Of a stretch of DNA of 32,480 nucleotides, positions 11,253 through 19,733 are shown piece after piece. The translations under genes were made by a program, and so were the position numbers. The notes under the pieces are model-generated. The model worked only from the letters and a program-made list of their open reading frames with translations. It was not told the origin of the DNA and made no database searches. Source of the DNA: a virus; IMG/VR virus record IMGVR_UViG_3300040809_001489, positions 1 through 32,480 of that record; one strand, written 5' to 3'. Numbering within the stretch: the first letter of the stretch is position 1; each line of letters starts with the position of its first letter.

Positions 11253-13409
11253 ATGAAGAATCCAAAAATACCTGATGCTGAAGTTATCTCAGAAAACGCT
11301 TATGTTACATGGGGTGATGAAGATCTTAATGATAAAAGAGCTGCGTTAAACGAAGCCTCTAAAAGCTTAGATGAGTTTGGAGGAATAGAAAGAACAGTTG
11401 CTAATAATGGTAGATATAGAATGGATTTTTCCAATCTAGATGGACCAACAAGCGGAAGACCAGGTTTAACCCGTAGTGATTACGATTACTTTAGACCAGA
11501 AGAAGCTATTCCAAAACAGCTTAAGCATATCTTTAAACAGTCTGATATGATCTATAACAGAGTTGGCTTAGTTAAAAATGTTATTGATCTTATGGGAGAC
11601 TTTGCTAGCCAAGGAATAAGACTAACACACCCAAACAAAAGAATAGAAAGATTTTATCGCAACTGGTTTAAAAAAGTTAGAGGAGAAGAAAGAAGCGAAA
11701 GGTTCTTAAACAATCTTTATAGAATAGGTAATGTTGTTATTAATAGGCAAACAGCCAAAATTAGTTTAAAAGTAGCAGATTCAATGTACAAAGCAACTGC
11801 TGCAGATCTTAATATAAACTATGATGAAAAAAACAACATAGAAAAAAGAGAAATTCCTTGGAAGTATACTTTCATAGACCCTTCTTGTGTTGATATTATT
11901 GGAGAATCTTTATCTAGTTTTGTTGGATATAAAATGTATTCAATAACATTACCAGCTTCGTTAAGAAAAATTATTAATAAACCAAAAAACGAAGCAGAAA
12001 GAAGTGTGATAGAACAACTACCAGCACCTATCATAGAAGCAGCCAAAAGCAAAAAACCATATATGTTGGATCCGAATAAAACTTTAGTATTCCATTATAA
12101 AAAAGATGATTGGAAGTCATGGGCCTTTCCAATTATATACAGTATTATGGATGATATTAATATTATCGAAAAACTCAAGTTAGCAGACCTTGCTGCTCTT
12201 GATGGAGCTATTAGTAATATTCGTATATTTAAACTTGGAAGTTTAGATCATAAAATTGCTCCAACGTCTGCTGCTGCTAGTAAACTTAGTAATATTCTAC
12301 AAAATAATGTTGGTGGTGGAACAATGGATCTTGTTTGGGGTCCAGATATCGAGTTAATTGAAAGTAAAACAAATGTTCATCAGTTTTTAGGAGAAGCAAA
12401 ATATGCACCGCATTTAAATAGTATTTATGCAGGTCTTGGAATTCCACCAACTCTTACTGGTACTTTTGGTGCTGCTGGTACTACTAATAATTTTATCAGT
12501 CTTAAAACATTAACACAAAGACTACAATATGGTCGTAGGGTGTTAATGAGTTTTTGGCAGCAAGAAATAGAAGCTGTTCAGAAAGCTATGGGTTTTAGGG
12601 TTGCTGCTAAGATTGAATTTGATAGAATGGATCTTAGTAATGAAGAAGCAGAGAAAGCTTTACTATTACAACTAGCAGATAGAAATATCGTTAGCGATGA
12701 ATTAGTGCAGAGAGTATTTGGTTTTGATCCAGACACAGAAAAGAGTAGATTAAACAGAGAGAACAGAGAAAGAAGTAGTGATAGGATGATTCAAAAAGCT
12801 GGACCTTGGCATGATCCACAATTCAATAATGCTCTTCGTAAAATTGCTTTACAAATTGGTTTAGCAACACCTAGTCAAGTTGGTCTATCTTTAGAAGACA
12901 AGAAACAAGGAGAAATGACTAGTGTTGAAATGAAAATGGCAAACACTCCAATGAAAACAGAAATATCAGATAAACAACCAGGACAACCTGGAGAAGGTAG
13001 ACCTAAAAATTCTAAAGACACAGAGCAAAGAAAAGAAAGAACTTTCAAACCTCAAACAGGAGCAACTATACAGTTGTGGGCTATAGAGGCTCAAGAAAAA
13101 ATTTCAGAACTAGTAAATCCATACATGCTTAGTTTTTACAATAAGAAAAACATGAGAAGCCTGTCTTCGTTGGAATATTCAGAAGCAGAGAACATTAAGA
13201 CAAAAATCTTTTTTTCGTTAGAGCCACAACAACAGATTACCAAAGAAGTTGTTTTATCCAAACTCAATACTATAGATAGTATTGAAAATAAAAACATATG
13301 TCATAAGTTTTCTATAATCAATAAAAATATAGCAAATGAGTTAGATAGACAATTAACAGCAGAAGAAGTTAAGTTTACGAAAGCTTATTTTTATAACGCT
13401 ATGGTGTAA
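11253..13409 (+). CDS. portal protein, 718 aa
   Basis: The portal forms the dodecameric ring at the head vertex through which TerL pumps DNA. It is recognised by position directly after terL and by portal-type segments. The first is around residues 103-165 (VGLVKNVIDLMGDFASQGI, then FYRNWFKKVRGEE and LYRIGNVVINR). The second is FLGEAKYAPHLNSIYAGLGI with an unstructured Ala/Gly/Asn-rich loop in the middle. The last 200 residues form a charged, Gln/Pro-rich region and a helical tail not typical of shorter portals, so the protein may carry an additional C-terminal domain. Product length is 718 aa, large for the family. Confidence 0.85.
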   Translation: MKNPKIPDAEVISENAYVTWGDEDLNDKRAALNEASKSLDEFGGIERTVANNGRYRMDFSNLDGPTSGRPGLTRSDYDYFRPEEAIPKQLKHIFKQSDMIYNRVGLVKNVIDLMGDFASQGIRLTHPNKRIERFYRNWFKKVRGEERSERFLNNLYRIGNVVINRQTAKISLKVADSMYKATAADLNINYDEKNNIEKREIPWKYTFIDPSCVDIIGESLSSFVGYKMYSITLPASLRKIINKPKNEAERSVIEQLPAPIIEAAKSKKPYMLDPNKTLVFHYKKDDWKSWAFPIIYSIMDDINIIEKLKLADLAALDGAISNIRIFKLGSLDHKIAPTSAAASKLSNILQNNVGGGTMDLVWGPDIELIESKTNVHQFLGEAKYAPHLNSIYAGLGIPPTLTGTFGAAGTTNNFISLKTLTQRLQYGRRVLMSFWQQEIEAVQKAMGFRVAAKIEFDRMDLSNEEAEKALLLQLADRNIVSDELVQRVFGFDPDTEKSRLNRENRERSSDRMIQKAGPWHDPQFNNALRKIALQIGLATPSQVGLSLEDKKQGEMTSVEMKMANTPMKTEISDKQPGQPGEGRPKNSKDTEQRKERTFKPQTGATIQLWAIEAQEKISELVNPYMLSFYNKKNMRSLSSLEYSEAENIKTKIFFSLEPQQQITKEVVLSKLNTIDSIENKNICHKFSIINKNIANELDRQLTAEEVKFTKAYFYNAMV

Positions 13410-13442
13410 TACAAACTATTTACAAAATTTAAGAGAAATACT

Positions 13443-14960
13443 ATGCAAATATTTGAACAAGAAAAACAAGATGGCCTAGAAGAAACAATTAAAGCTCAGG
13501 CCTCAGTAACATACGCTTGTCTTGTCGAGAAAGGTTCAGACAACACATTTTCTGCATCACAAAAAAAAGAGCTAAAAACAGTAGCAGGACTAAAAGACAA
13601 AGATCTATATTACACTCAATCAATTCTTGTTACCACTTCATGGAATAAGAATGATGATGTATTTGATAAGGAAGAGGTTTGGGCAGCAAGAAATACCCCA
13701 GTACATAAGCCAACTAATTTGGAGCATGATGAAAATTCTATAGTAGGACATATTACTGCAAACTGGCCTATAACAGAAGAAGGTATTTTAATTGATGAAA
13801 AAACGCCAGTAGAAAATCTCCCAGAAAAATTTCATATCCTCACCTCTTCTGTAATATATGAAGGATTTACAGATCCAGAACTTAAGTCCAGAGCAGATAA
13901 TCTAATCCAAGAAATAGAAAACGGTACTAAGTATGTTAGTATGGAATGTTTTTTTAATGGGTTTGATTATGGATTAGTCAATAAGTCAACCGGTGAATTC
14001 AAAGTTTTAGCTAGAGATGAATCAACAGCATTTCTTACAAAACATTTAAGATCATATGGTGGCGCAGGAGAACATGAAGACTATAAGATAGGTAGGGTAT
14101 TAAGAAACATTACTTTTAGTGGTAAGGGATTTGTTAATAAGCCTGCTAATCCTGAAAGTATAATTTTTACGAAAGATAGTTATCCTATCGAAGAAGAAAA
14201 AACAATGATAGAAAAAAATAGCTCTTTAGAAGAAATAGGTGTATTTTCTAATCAAGCCAATATAAAGGAGGCCGTAATGAGTTCAGAACAAGAAACAAAA
14301 CCCGAAAATAAGGTAGAAGCTATGAATGATTGTACAGATTTAGTTAAAGAGGCTTATGCTTCTCGTGATGAAATTAAAACTCAAGCCTCCGAGCTAGAAG
14401 TAGCCCTTGAAGCAGAGCGTGTCGCTCACGCTGAAACAAAGACTGCTTTAGAAACAGCATTAACAGAAAAAGAAGAAGCTGCCAAAATGTCTGAAGAAGA
14501 CATGAAGAAAAAGAAAGAAGAAATGGAAAAGATGAAGGCAGAACTTGATGCTGCAAACGAAATTCTTGCTGCTTATAAAGATAAAGAAGAAGAGATGAAG
14601 AAGAAAGAAGCCATGATGAAACGCAAGGCTTCTCTACTTGAAGCTGGTCTTGATGAAGAGTCAGCTGCTTCTAATGTTGAAAAATTTGAGTCATTAGACG
14701 ACGAAGCTTTTGATAATATGGTTTCTCTTCTTGCGGCTATGAAGCCAAAGATGCCATCATCAGAAGATGACGTTAAAGAAGAAAAAAAAGAAGGCAAGAA
14801 AAAAGCTTCAGAAGATTTATCAGAAGTTTTAGAAACAGCCGAACCAGAGAATAATGTTGATCTAAGTGTAGGTAGTGAAGCAGAGAGCGACATAGAAAAC
14901 ACTAGAGCAGCTTTAGTAGATTTTATTTCCAATAGACTAGGTAAAACACTTAATAAGTAA
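13443..14960 (+). CDS. prohead protease with C-terminal scaffold domain, 505 aa
   Basis: Residues about 15-245 resemble a prohead maturation protease. H95 (TNLEHDEN) and S166 (KYVSMECFF) fit the His/Ser pair of the herpes/T4-type head protease fold, and LTSSVIYEGF forms the core strand. Residues 279-505 are a long Lys/Glu/Met-rich coiled coil, as in scaffolds that fill the prohead and are cut away. A strong internal start (ATG 14277) could make this part alone. It lies between portal and capsid genes, as expected. The catalytic assignment comes from motif reading, not structure. Confidence 0.8.
   Translation: MQIFEQEKQDGLEETIKAQASVTYACLVEKGSDNTFSASQKKELKTVAGLKDKDLYYTQSILVTTSWNKNDDVFDKEEVWAARNTPVHKPTNLEHDENSIVGHITANWPITEEGILIDEKTPVENLPEKFHILTSSVIYEGFTDPELKSRADNLIQEIENGTKYVSMECFFNGFDYGLVNKSTGEFKVLARDESTAFLTKHLRSYGGAGEHEDYKIGRVLRNITFSGKGFVNKPANPESIIFTKDSYPIEEEKTMIEKNSSLEEIGVFSNQANIKEAVMSSEQETKPENKVEAMNDCTDLVKEAYASRDEIKTQASELEVALEAERVAHAETKTALETALTEKEEAAKMSEEDMKKKKEEMEKMKAELDAANEILAAYKDKEEEMKKKEAMMKRKASLLEAGLDEESAASNVEKFESLDDEAFDNMVSLLAAMKPKMPSSEDDVKEEKKEGKKKASEDLSEVLETAEPENNVDLSVGSEAESDIENTRAALVDFISNRLGKTLNK
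14277..14960 (+). CDS. nested in-frame scaffold protein, 227 aa
   Basis: ATG 14277 (residue 279 of the protease frame) is preceded at 5 bases by AAAGGAGG, a stronger ribosome site than the one of the full-length gene. The product begins MSSEQETKPENKVEAM and is the coiled-coil, Lys/Glu-rich part, with an acidic end. This repeats the lambda C/Nu3 arrangement, in which an internal start makes scaffold in excess of protease. Confidence 0.72.
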   Translation: MSSEQETKPENKVEAMNDCTDLVKEAYASRDEIKTQASELEVALEAERVAHAETKTALETALTEKEEAAKMSEEDMKKKKEEMEKMKAELDAANEILAAYKDKEEEMKKKEAMMKRKASLLEAGLDEESAASNVEKFESLDDEAFDNMVSLLAAMKPKMPSSEDDVKEEKKEGKKKASEDLSEVLETAEPENNVDLSVGSEAESDIENTRAALVDFISNRLGKTLNK

Positions 14961-14972
14961 GGGAGAGTAAAC

Positions 14973-15434
14973 ATGGCTTTAAAACCAGATCGTATTGAAG
15001 CATATACAGATATTTCATTTTTTATGAACGAAGTTGCCGAAAGAGGTGGCGTTGTAGTTCATAGCAATAGCGTAGTTGGTTCAGGCATTAGCATGGACGA
15101 CCCAGACGCTGTTGTAACATATGCAGCAGACCAATCAGGTAGAGCACCAGCAGGTGTTTTACTAAATGATGTTGTTAATTTAGACCTAACTAGACAACAC
15201 ATCAATTGGCACAAAGACGAAGTACAGCAAGGTAGCAAGGTTACCATTCTTCGTCAAGGTCAAGTTACAACTGATCAAGTTGTAAATGGTCTTACAATTC
15301 TTGGTGGAACACCAGCATACTTAGGTCCATCAGGTTATTTAACAACTTCAAGCACCAACAGTGTTCAAGTTGGTCGCTTTTTAAGCTCATATGATTTAGA
15401 CGGTTACGTCAAAGTAGACATTAACATTACATGA
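14973..15434 (+). CDS. candidate head decoration protein, 153 aa
   Basis: ATG 14973 has AAGGGAG 7 bases upstream. The protein is strand-rich and ends in repeated Gly/Thr-containing strands (GSKVTILRQGQVTTDQV, GLTILGGTPAYLGPSGYL). It contains AGVLLNDVVNLDL, similar in pattern to DUF2190/capsid-cement proteins that have GVALND-type strands. Its place between scaffold and major capsid genes is the usual one for decoration proteins. Role on the virion surface is inferred; no search was possible. Confidence 0.6.
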   Translation: MALKPDRIEAYTDISFFMNEVAERGGVVVHSNSVVGSGISMDDPDAVVTYAADQSGRAPAGVLLNDVVNLDLTRQHINWHKDEVQQGSKVTILRQGQVTTDQVVNGLTILGGTPAYLGPSGYLTTSSTNSVQVGRFLSSYDLDGYVKVDINIT

Positions 15435-15452
15435 TAAAGGGAGAAGAATACA

Positions 15453-16451
15453 ATGGCAAATAGATTTAATCCAACACCAGAGCTTACAGAACTTCTAAAA
15501 CGTTCTGGATCAGCTCGTAGAGAAGAAGCTTTAGCAGCAAATTATGAGTTTGCTAAGGCTCTAGAGCTACCATTACGTCAAGGAATTCTCAATGGAGATA
15601 TTCTAGATGGAATTTTTGAACCAATATCATTGGATCAAAGTGCCACCCCAGAATTTCCTTTAGATTTCTTAGCTCCAGGTACTGAAAAAGACTTTGTTGC
15701 TTATACCATCCCTAATCATGGATATATTCCACAACGTCATGTTGAAGGTGACTATGTCATGGTTCCAACCTATGACATTGGCGCATCCATTGATTATCTA
15801 CTAAAGTATGCCCGCGATGCTCGTTGGGATGTAGTTGGTAGAGCTATGGAGCTTTTAGAGGCTCAATTTGTTAAGAAAATGAACGACGATGGCTGGCACA
15901 CTCTTCTTGCTGCTGCTGTTGATCGTAACATCTATGTTAATGACGATGACGCTGATTTAGGTCAGTTCACAAAGAGACTAGTTTCTCTTATGAAAACAGT
16001 TATGCGTCGTAATGGTGGTGGTAACAGCACCAGTAATAATCGTGGTATGTTAACAGATCTTTATGTTTCACCAGAAGCAATGGAAGATATCCGCAACTGG
16101 GGACTAGATCAAGTAGACGAAATTACTCGTCGTGAGATCTATACAGCTGCTGATGGTTCCGTTAATAGAGTTTTTGGTGTTAATCTTCATGATCTAGACG
16201 AACTTGGTAAAGACCAAGAATACCAATTATTCTATGAGAATGTTCTATCAGCTCCAATGAGTGCTGATGAAGAAATCGTAGTTGGTCTCGATCTTCGTAA
16301 GAGAGACAGCTTTATCATGCCAGTACGTCAAGAAGTTCAAATTTTTGAGGATGAAACACTTCATCGTCAGAAGAGAGCAGGTTTCTACGGATGGGCTGAG
16401 CAAGGTTTTGCAGTTCTAGATAATCGTAGAGCACTTATTGGTACTCTATAA
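15453..16451 (+). CDS. major capsid protein, 332 aa
   Basis: A 332-residue HK97-fold-type capsid protein inferred from position and pattern. It has a helical N-arm (TPELTELLKRSGSARREEAL), a long spine-like helix (WDVVGRAMELLEAQFVKKMN), an A-domain with YVSPEAMEDIRNWGLDQVDE, and a strand-rich C-terminus (FIMPVRQEVQIFEDETLHRQKRA split by turns) ending in RRALIGTL. ATG 15453 has AAGGGAGAAG upstream. The gene is followed by a strong terminator, as expected for the most highly made late product. It differs from T4 gp23 in length and pattern. Confidence 0.85.
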   Translation: MANRFNPTPELTELLKRSGSARREEALAANYEFAKALELPLRQGILNGDILDGIFEPISLDQSATPEFPLDFLAPGTEKDFVAYTIPNHGYIPQRHVEGDYVMVPTYDIGASIDYLLKYARDARWDVVGRAMELLEAQFVKKMNDDGWHTLLAAAVDRNIYVNDDDADLGQFTKRLVSLMKTVMRRNGGGNSTSNNRGMLTDLYVSPEAMEDIRNWGLDQVDEITRREIYTAADGSVNRVFGVNLHDLDELGKDQEYQLFYENVLSAPMSADEEIVVGLDLRKRDSFIMPVRQEVQIFEDETLHRQKRAGFYGWAEQGFAVLDNRRALIGTL

Positions 16452-16477
16452 GAACTTCATATAATCAAAAGAAAAGA

Positions 16478-16506
16478 GGCTGGCCATAGTGCCGGCCTTT
16501 TTTTTT
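16478..16506 (+). terminator. intrinsic terminator after the capsid gene
   Basis: GGCTGGC (16478-16484) pairs with GCCGGCC (16491-16497), with one G-T pair, around CATAGT, followed by nine T. It is the only clear rho-independent terminator in the rightward operon and would set capsid levels above fibre genes. Confidence 0.88.
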
Positions 16507-16550
16507 AGGTGTATATATTATTGTATACATTTTAACATAAGGGAAAGACT

Positions 16551-16949
16551 ATGCCAGCTACCCAGTATGATTTCAATATCGAACAAGGATCATCTTTTAA
16601 GTTATCTATTACTTATAAAGATTCAGATAAAAATATCATTAATTTAACCGATTGGTGTGCAAGAATGATAATGAAAACCAACACCAACACAACAATGATA
16701 TTTGATACTACAAATTTAGATTATAGTGTATATAAGTTTAGTATTGATGGTCCCAATGGTAAAATTACTTTAATGATACCAGCAGAGACAACAAATGATT
16801 GGACGTTTAAAAAAGCAAGATATGACTTAGAAATTCAAAGTCCAGACGATATGTATAGTGGTGGAGGTAAATATACTAGTAGATTAATTTTTGGAAATGT
16901 TAATATTGTCAAAAGATTTAGTTTATCCTCTAGCAATATGAGTTGTTAA
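16551..16949 (+). CDS. beta-sandwich virion protein, 132 aa
   Basis: ATG 16551 has AAGGGA 7 bases upstream. The protein is almost all strands: QGSSFKLSITYKDSDKNIIN, WCARMIMKTN, GPNGKITLMIPAET, ARYDLEIQSPD, and RLIFGNVNIVKRFS. This pattern is found in phage proteins of the BppU/adaptor type that link fibres to the baseplate or tail. It sits at the start of the fibre module, just before a 66-aa protein and the long fibre. An adaptor role is plausible but inferred. Confidence 0.6.
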   Translation: MPATQYDFNIEQGSSFKLSITYKDSDKNIINLTDWCARMIMKTNTNTTMIFDTTNLDYSVYKFSIDGPNGKITLMIPAETTNDWTFKKARYDLEIQSPDDMYSGGGKYTSRLIFGNVNIVKRFSLSSSNMSC

Positions 16950-16950
16950 T

Positions 16951-17151
16951 ATGGAAGAATGTTGTCATTATCTTCTGGAAATAGAAAGTACCATTGGTGC
17001 TGATCTTAACGATGTTTACCTAGAAATAGATACATGCACAAGACCAATATTAATCAGTGATTTACCAGACAATATACCTGTTACGAGTATCAGTGGTTTA
17101 GACGATTATTTAGACGCATATCTAGATGAAATAGATTGCGGAACACCATAA
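16951..17151 (+). CDS. small acidic virion-region protein, 66 aa
   Basis: ATG 16951 lies one base after the preceding stop, so it is translationally coupled. The 66-residue product is acidic and contains four cysteines (CC at 4-5, and two further). It has segments LEIESTIGADLNDVYLEID and ISGLDDYLDAYLDEIDCG. No family is recognised. It stands between the beta-sandwich protein and the long fibre, so it may help fibre attachment, without direct evidence. Confidence 0.68.
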   Translation: MEECCHYLLEIESTIGADLNDVYLEIDTCTRPILISDLPDNIPVTSISGLDDYLDAYLDEIDCGTP

Positions 17152-17171
17152 TATAAACGGAGATAATACAA

Positions 17172-19718
17172 ATGCCAGTTAATACAAGATTACAAGTAAG
17201 AAGAGGATCAGCGGCTCTATGGACATCTCAAAACCCGATACTATATTCTGGTGAAATAGGATTTGAAACAGACACAAAGAAAATTAAGATTGGAGATGGA
17301 ACCACAGCATGGAATGATCTTAATTATACTTCTGTCCCTTTAAATTCTACAAACTTTGTAGAAAGCAGTGGTATTAATATAGTCTTTGATAGTGTTGTAG
17401 GAGGTTCTGGCTCATGGGAAAACGCAACATGGAGTGTTGATGAAACATGGTTGGCAAATTTTATTGCGACTTCTAGTGGATCCTTAAATGTAGAAGGTGT
17501 TCAAGATATTATCGGTAATAGTGGTGTTGTGGGCGGTTTTGGTATAGATAAGTCTTATGACGACCCTACAGGATTTACCACTGTTAGTGTAACAGGAATG
17601 ACACTAAGGGTTGAAGAAAGTACAGGAATTGGAGTTACAGAAACCACAGAAAGCAGTAATAAAGTATACAGTATAGCAGTTACAGGAATTGATCATACAT
17701 TGATTAATGACTGGGATGCAGCAATTAGCGGAAATATTGATACACAGCTTATTGCTGGTACTGGAATTAATTTTGTTTATGATAGCGGTAATAACACGCT
17801 TACAATTAGTACAGCAGTTCTAGATGATACTCATACCCATATCTGGGATAATATAACAGACGCTAAGGTTAAAGCAAGCCTTACTGAACTAGGATATCTT
17901 TCTGGGGTTGTTCCTGGTACTGCTAGTGCAAATAGAGTTGTTGTATTGGACTCTAGTAAAGATATAGATGGAATAAGAAATCTTACGGCTACAGACACAG
18001 TAACAGCAGTAACATTTTCTGGTGACCTAAGTGGAGATGTTACTTCTACTGGTTCTTCTTCTTTTGCTAGTGTAGATATTGATGGCGGAAGTATTGATGG
18101 AACAGTTATAGGTGCTAATAGTGCTGCTGTAGTTAGTGGTACAAGCGTCTATGCTAGCGTTGGTTTTGTTGGAGATCTTACTGGTGACGTAACAGGAAAT
18201 GCAGATACAGCTACAGAAGCAACCAACGTAACAGTTACTGCTAATAATGGTACAAATGAAACGGTTTATCTTACTTTTGTAGACGGTTCTACTGGAACTC
18301 AAGGAATAGAGACAGATACGGCACTATCGTATAATCCTAGTACTAATACTCTTACAGTTGGTACTGTTGTTGGTAATATTAGTAGTGCTGACCAAGTTAA
18401 GACAGTTACAACAGACACTGGAACCCATTACCTAACATTTGTAGATTCAGACAATGGTTCTGCTACTAATGAAACCGTTAGAACAGATGGGGATCTATCC
18501 TATAATGCTGCTACTAATCTTCTAACGGCAGGCAATGTAACCGCTACAGGAACTGTTACAGCAGATCATGTTCAAACAGCTACCCTAACCACAACTGGAA
18601 ACGTAACGGTTGGTGGTGATCTTACTGTTGCTGGTACTACAACCACAGTTAATTCTACTGTTGTAGAAATCGGAGACAATATTATTCGAGTAAATACCAG
18701 TGGTCTTCCTACTGGTGGTCTTGAAGTAAGAAATAGTGGAACAAGTGACTATAAACAACTTGTTTGGGATAATGTTGATGGTAGATGGGAAGTTGGGTCA
18801 GAAAACTTCCAAGCAAATAGATTCATTTCTACAGTTGCAAATGGTACAGCTCCATTTGTTGTAACATCTACTACTGCTGTTACAAACCTAAATGCTGATC
18901 TATTAGATGGTCAACATGGCTCACACTATCTAGATTGGGATAATTTCACAGATCTTCCCGATCCTGTTATCACAGTTGCTCTAACTGGAGACGTTGTTGG
19001 TTCAGATAATCTAACTTGGACTAATCTTAATGGCAATGTTAGTCTTTCTCTAAATACCACGATTCAGCCCGACAGTGTTGCTCTTGGTACAGATACTACA
19101 GGAAACTATGTTGCTGCTGTAGCAGTAAATGGGTCTGGCCTTACTCTTGGTGGTTCTGCTGGAGAAGGAGCAACATTTACAGTTGAAAGTAATGCTACTC
19201 CAGCTAATACAGCAGATACCATTGTAAGTAGAGACTCTAGCGGAAACTTTAGTGCTGGAACTATTAGTGCTACATTTAGTGGAAATGGTAGTTCTCTGAC
19301 AAATCTTAATGCCAGCAATATTTCGTCCGGGACACTAAATGAAGCTAGACTGCCTTCAGTATCTAGAACAAATGGTACAGCTGGTCCAACTAATAGCTTT
19401 GTTTCTTCTGTTACTACAGACACATACGGAAGAGTAACAGCAGTAAACACAACCACACATACTCTTGCTACAACATCTGTAAAAGGTATAGCTAGTTTTG
19501 ATAGCGGTGATTTTAGTGTGACTACTGGCGCTGTGTCTATCAAGGCGAGCGGAGTTGGTAATCTACAACTAGAAAATGATAGTGTTACTTTTGGAACAAC
19601 AGAAGTAGAATTAGGTTCAAGTAGCAATAGAATAGATGGTCTTGTGGCTATTAGTGGAGTAAGTGCAGCAGCACCAACAGTTCTCACCTTCTGCACAATA
19701 GATGGGGGCACACCATAG
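17172..19718 (+). CDS. long tail fibre protein with repeats, 848 aa
   Basis: Residues 1-53 (MPVNTRLQVRRGSAALWTSQ, SGEIGFETDTKKIKIGDGTTAW) are the attachment domain found at the start of many phage fibres, including the Mtd N-terminus of Bordetella phage. The shaft is made of Thr/Val/Gly/Asn-rich strand repeats (GDLTGDVTGNADTATEATNV, GNVTVGGDLTVAGTTTTVNS) likely forming a trimeric beta-helix. No lectin or peptidase domain is seen at the C-terminus. ATG 17172 has CGGAG upstream. It is the first large fibre after the capsid terminator and shares its N-terminal domain with the fibre at 28950. Confidence 0.85.
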   Translation: MPVNTRLQVRRGSAALWTSQNPILYSGEIGFETDTKKIKIGDGTTAWNDLNYTSVPLNSTNFVESSGINIVFDSVVGGSGSWENATWSVDETWLANFIATSSGSLNVEGVQDIIGNSGVVGGFGIDKSYDDPTGFTTVSVTGMTLRVEESTGIGVTETTESSNKVYSIAVTGIDHTLINDWDAAISGNIDTQLIAGTGINFVYDSGNNTLTISTAVLDDTHTHIWDNITDAKVKASLTELGYLSGVVPGTASANRVVVLDSSKDIDGIRNLTATDTVTAVTFSGDLSGDVTSTGSSSFASVDIDGGSIDGTVIGANSAAVVSGTSVYASVGFVGDLTGDVTGNADTATEATNVTVTANNGTNETVYLTFVDGSTGTQGIETDTALSYNPSTNTLTVGTVVGNISSADQVKTVTTDTGTHYLTFVDSDNGSATNETVRTDGDLSYNAATNLLTAGNVTATGTVTADHVQTATLTTTGNVTVGGDLTVAGTTTTVNSTVVEIGDNIIRVNTSGLPTGGLEVRNSGTSDYKQLVWDNVDGRWEVGSENFQANRFISTVANGTAPFVVTSTTAVTNLNADLLDGQHGSHYLDWDNFTDLPDPVITVALTGDVVGSDNLTWTNLNGNVSLSLNTTIQPDSVALGTDTTGNYVAAVAVNGSGLTLGGSAGEGATFTVESNATPANTADTIVSRDSSGNFSAGTISATFSGNGSSLTNLNASNISSGTLNEARLPSVSRTNGTAGPTNSFVSSVTTDTYGRVTAVNTTTHTLATTSVKGIASFDSGDFSVTTGAVSIKASGVGNLQLENDSVTFGTTEVELGSSSNRIDGLVAISGVSAAAPTVLTFCTIDGGTP

Positions 19719-19733
19719 TAAGGAGCTCTCCAT

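Noticed and set aside
19106-19711. 201-aa minus-strand ORF opposite the long fibre
   Set aside because: Shadow of the repetitive fibre frame; no ribosome site and the fibre frame is clearly coding.
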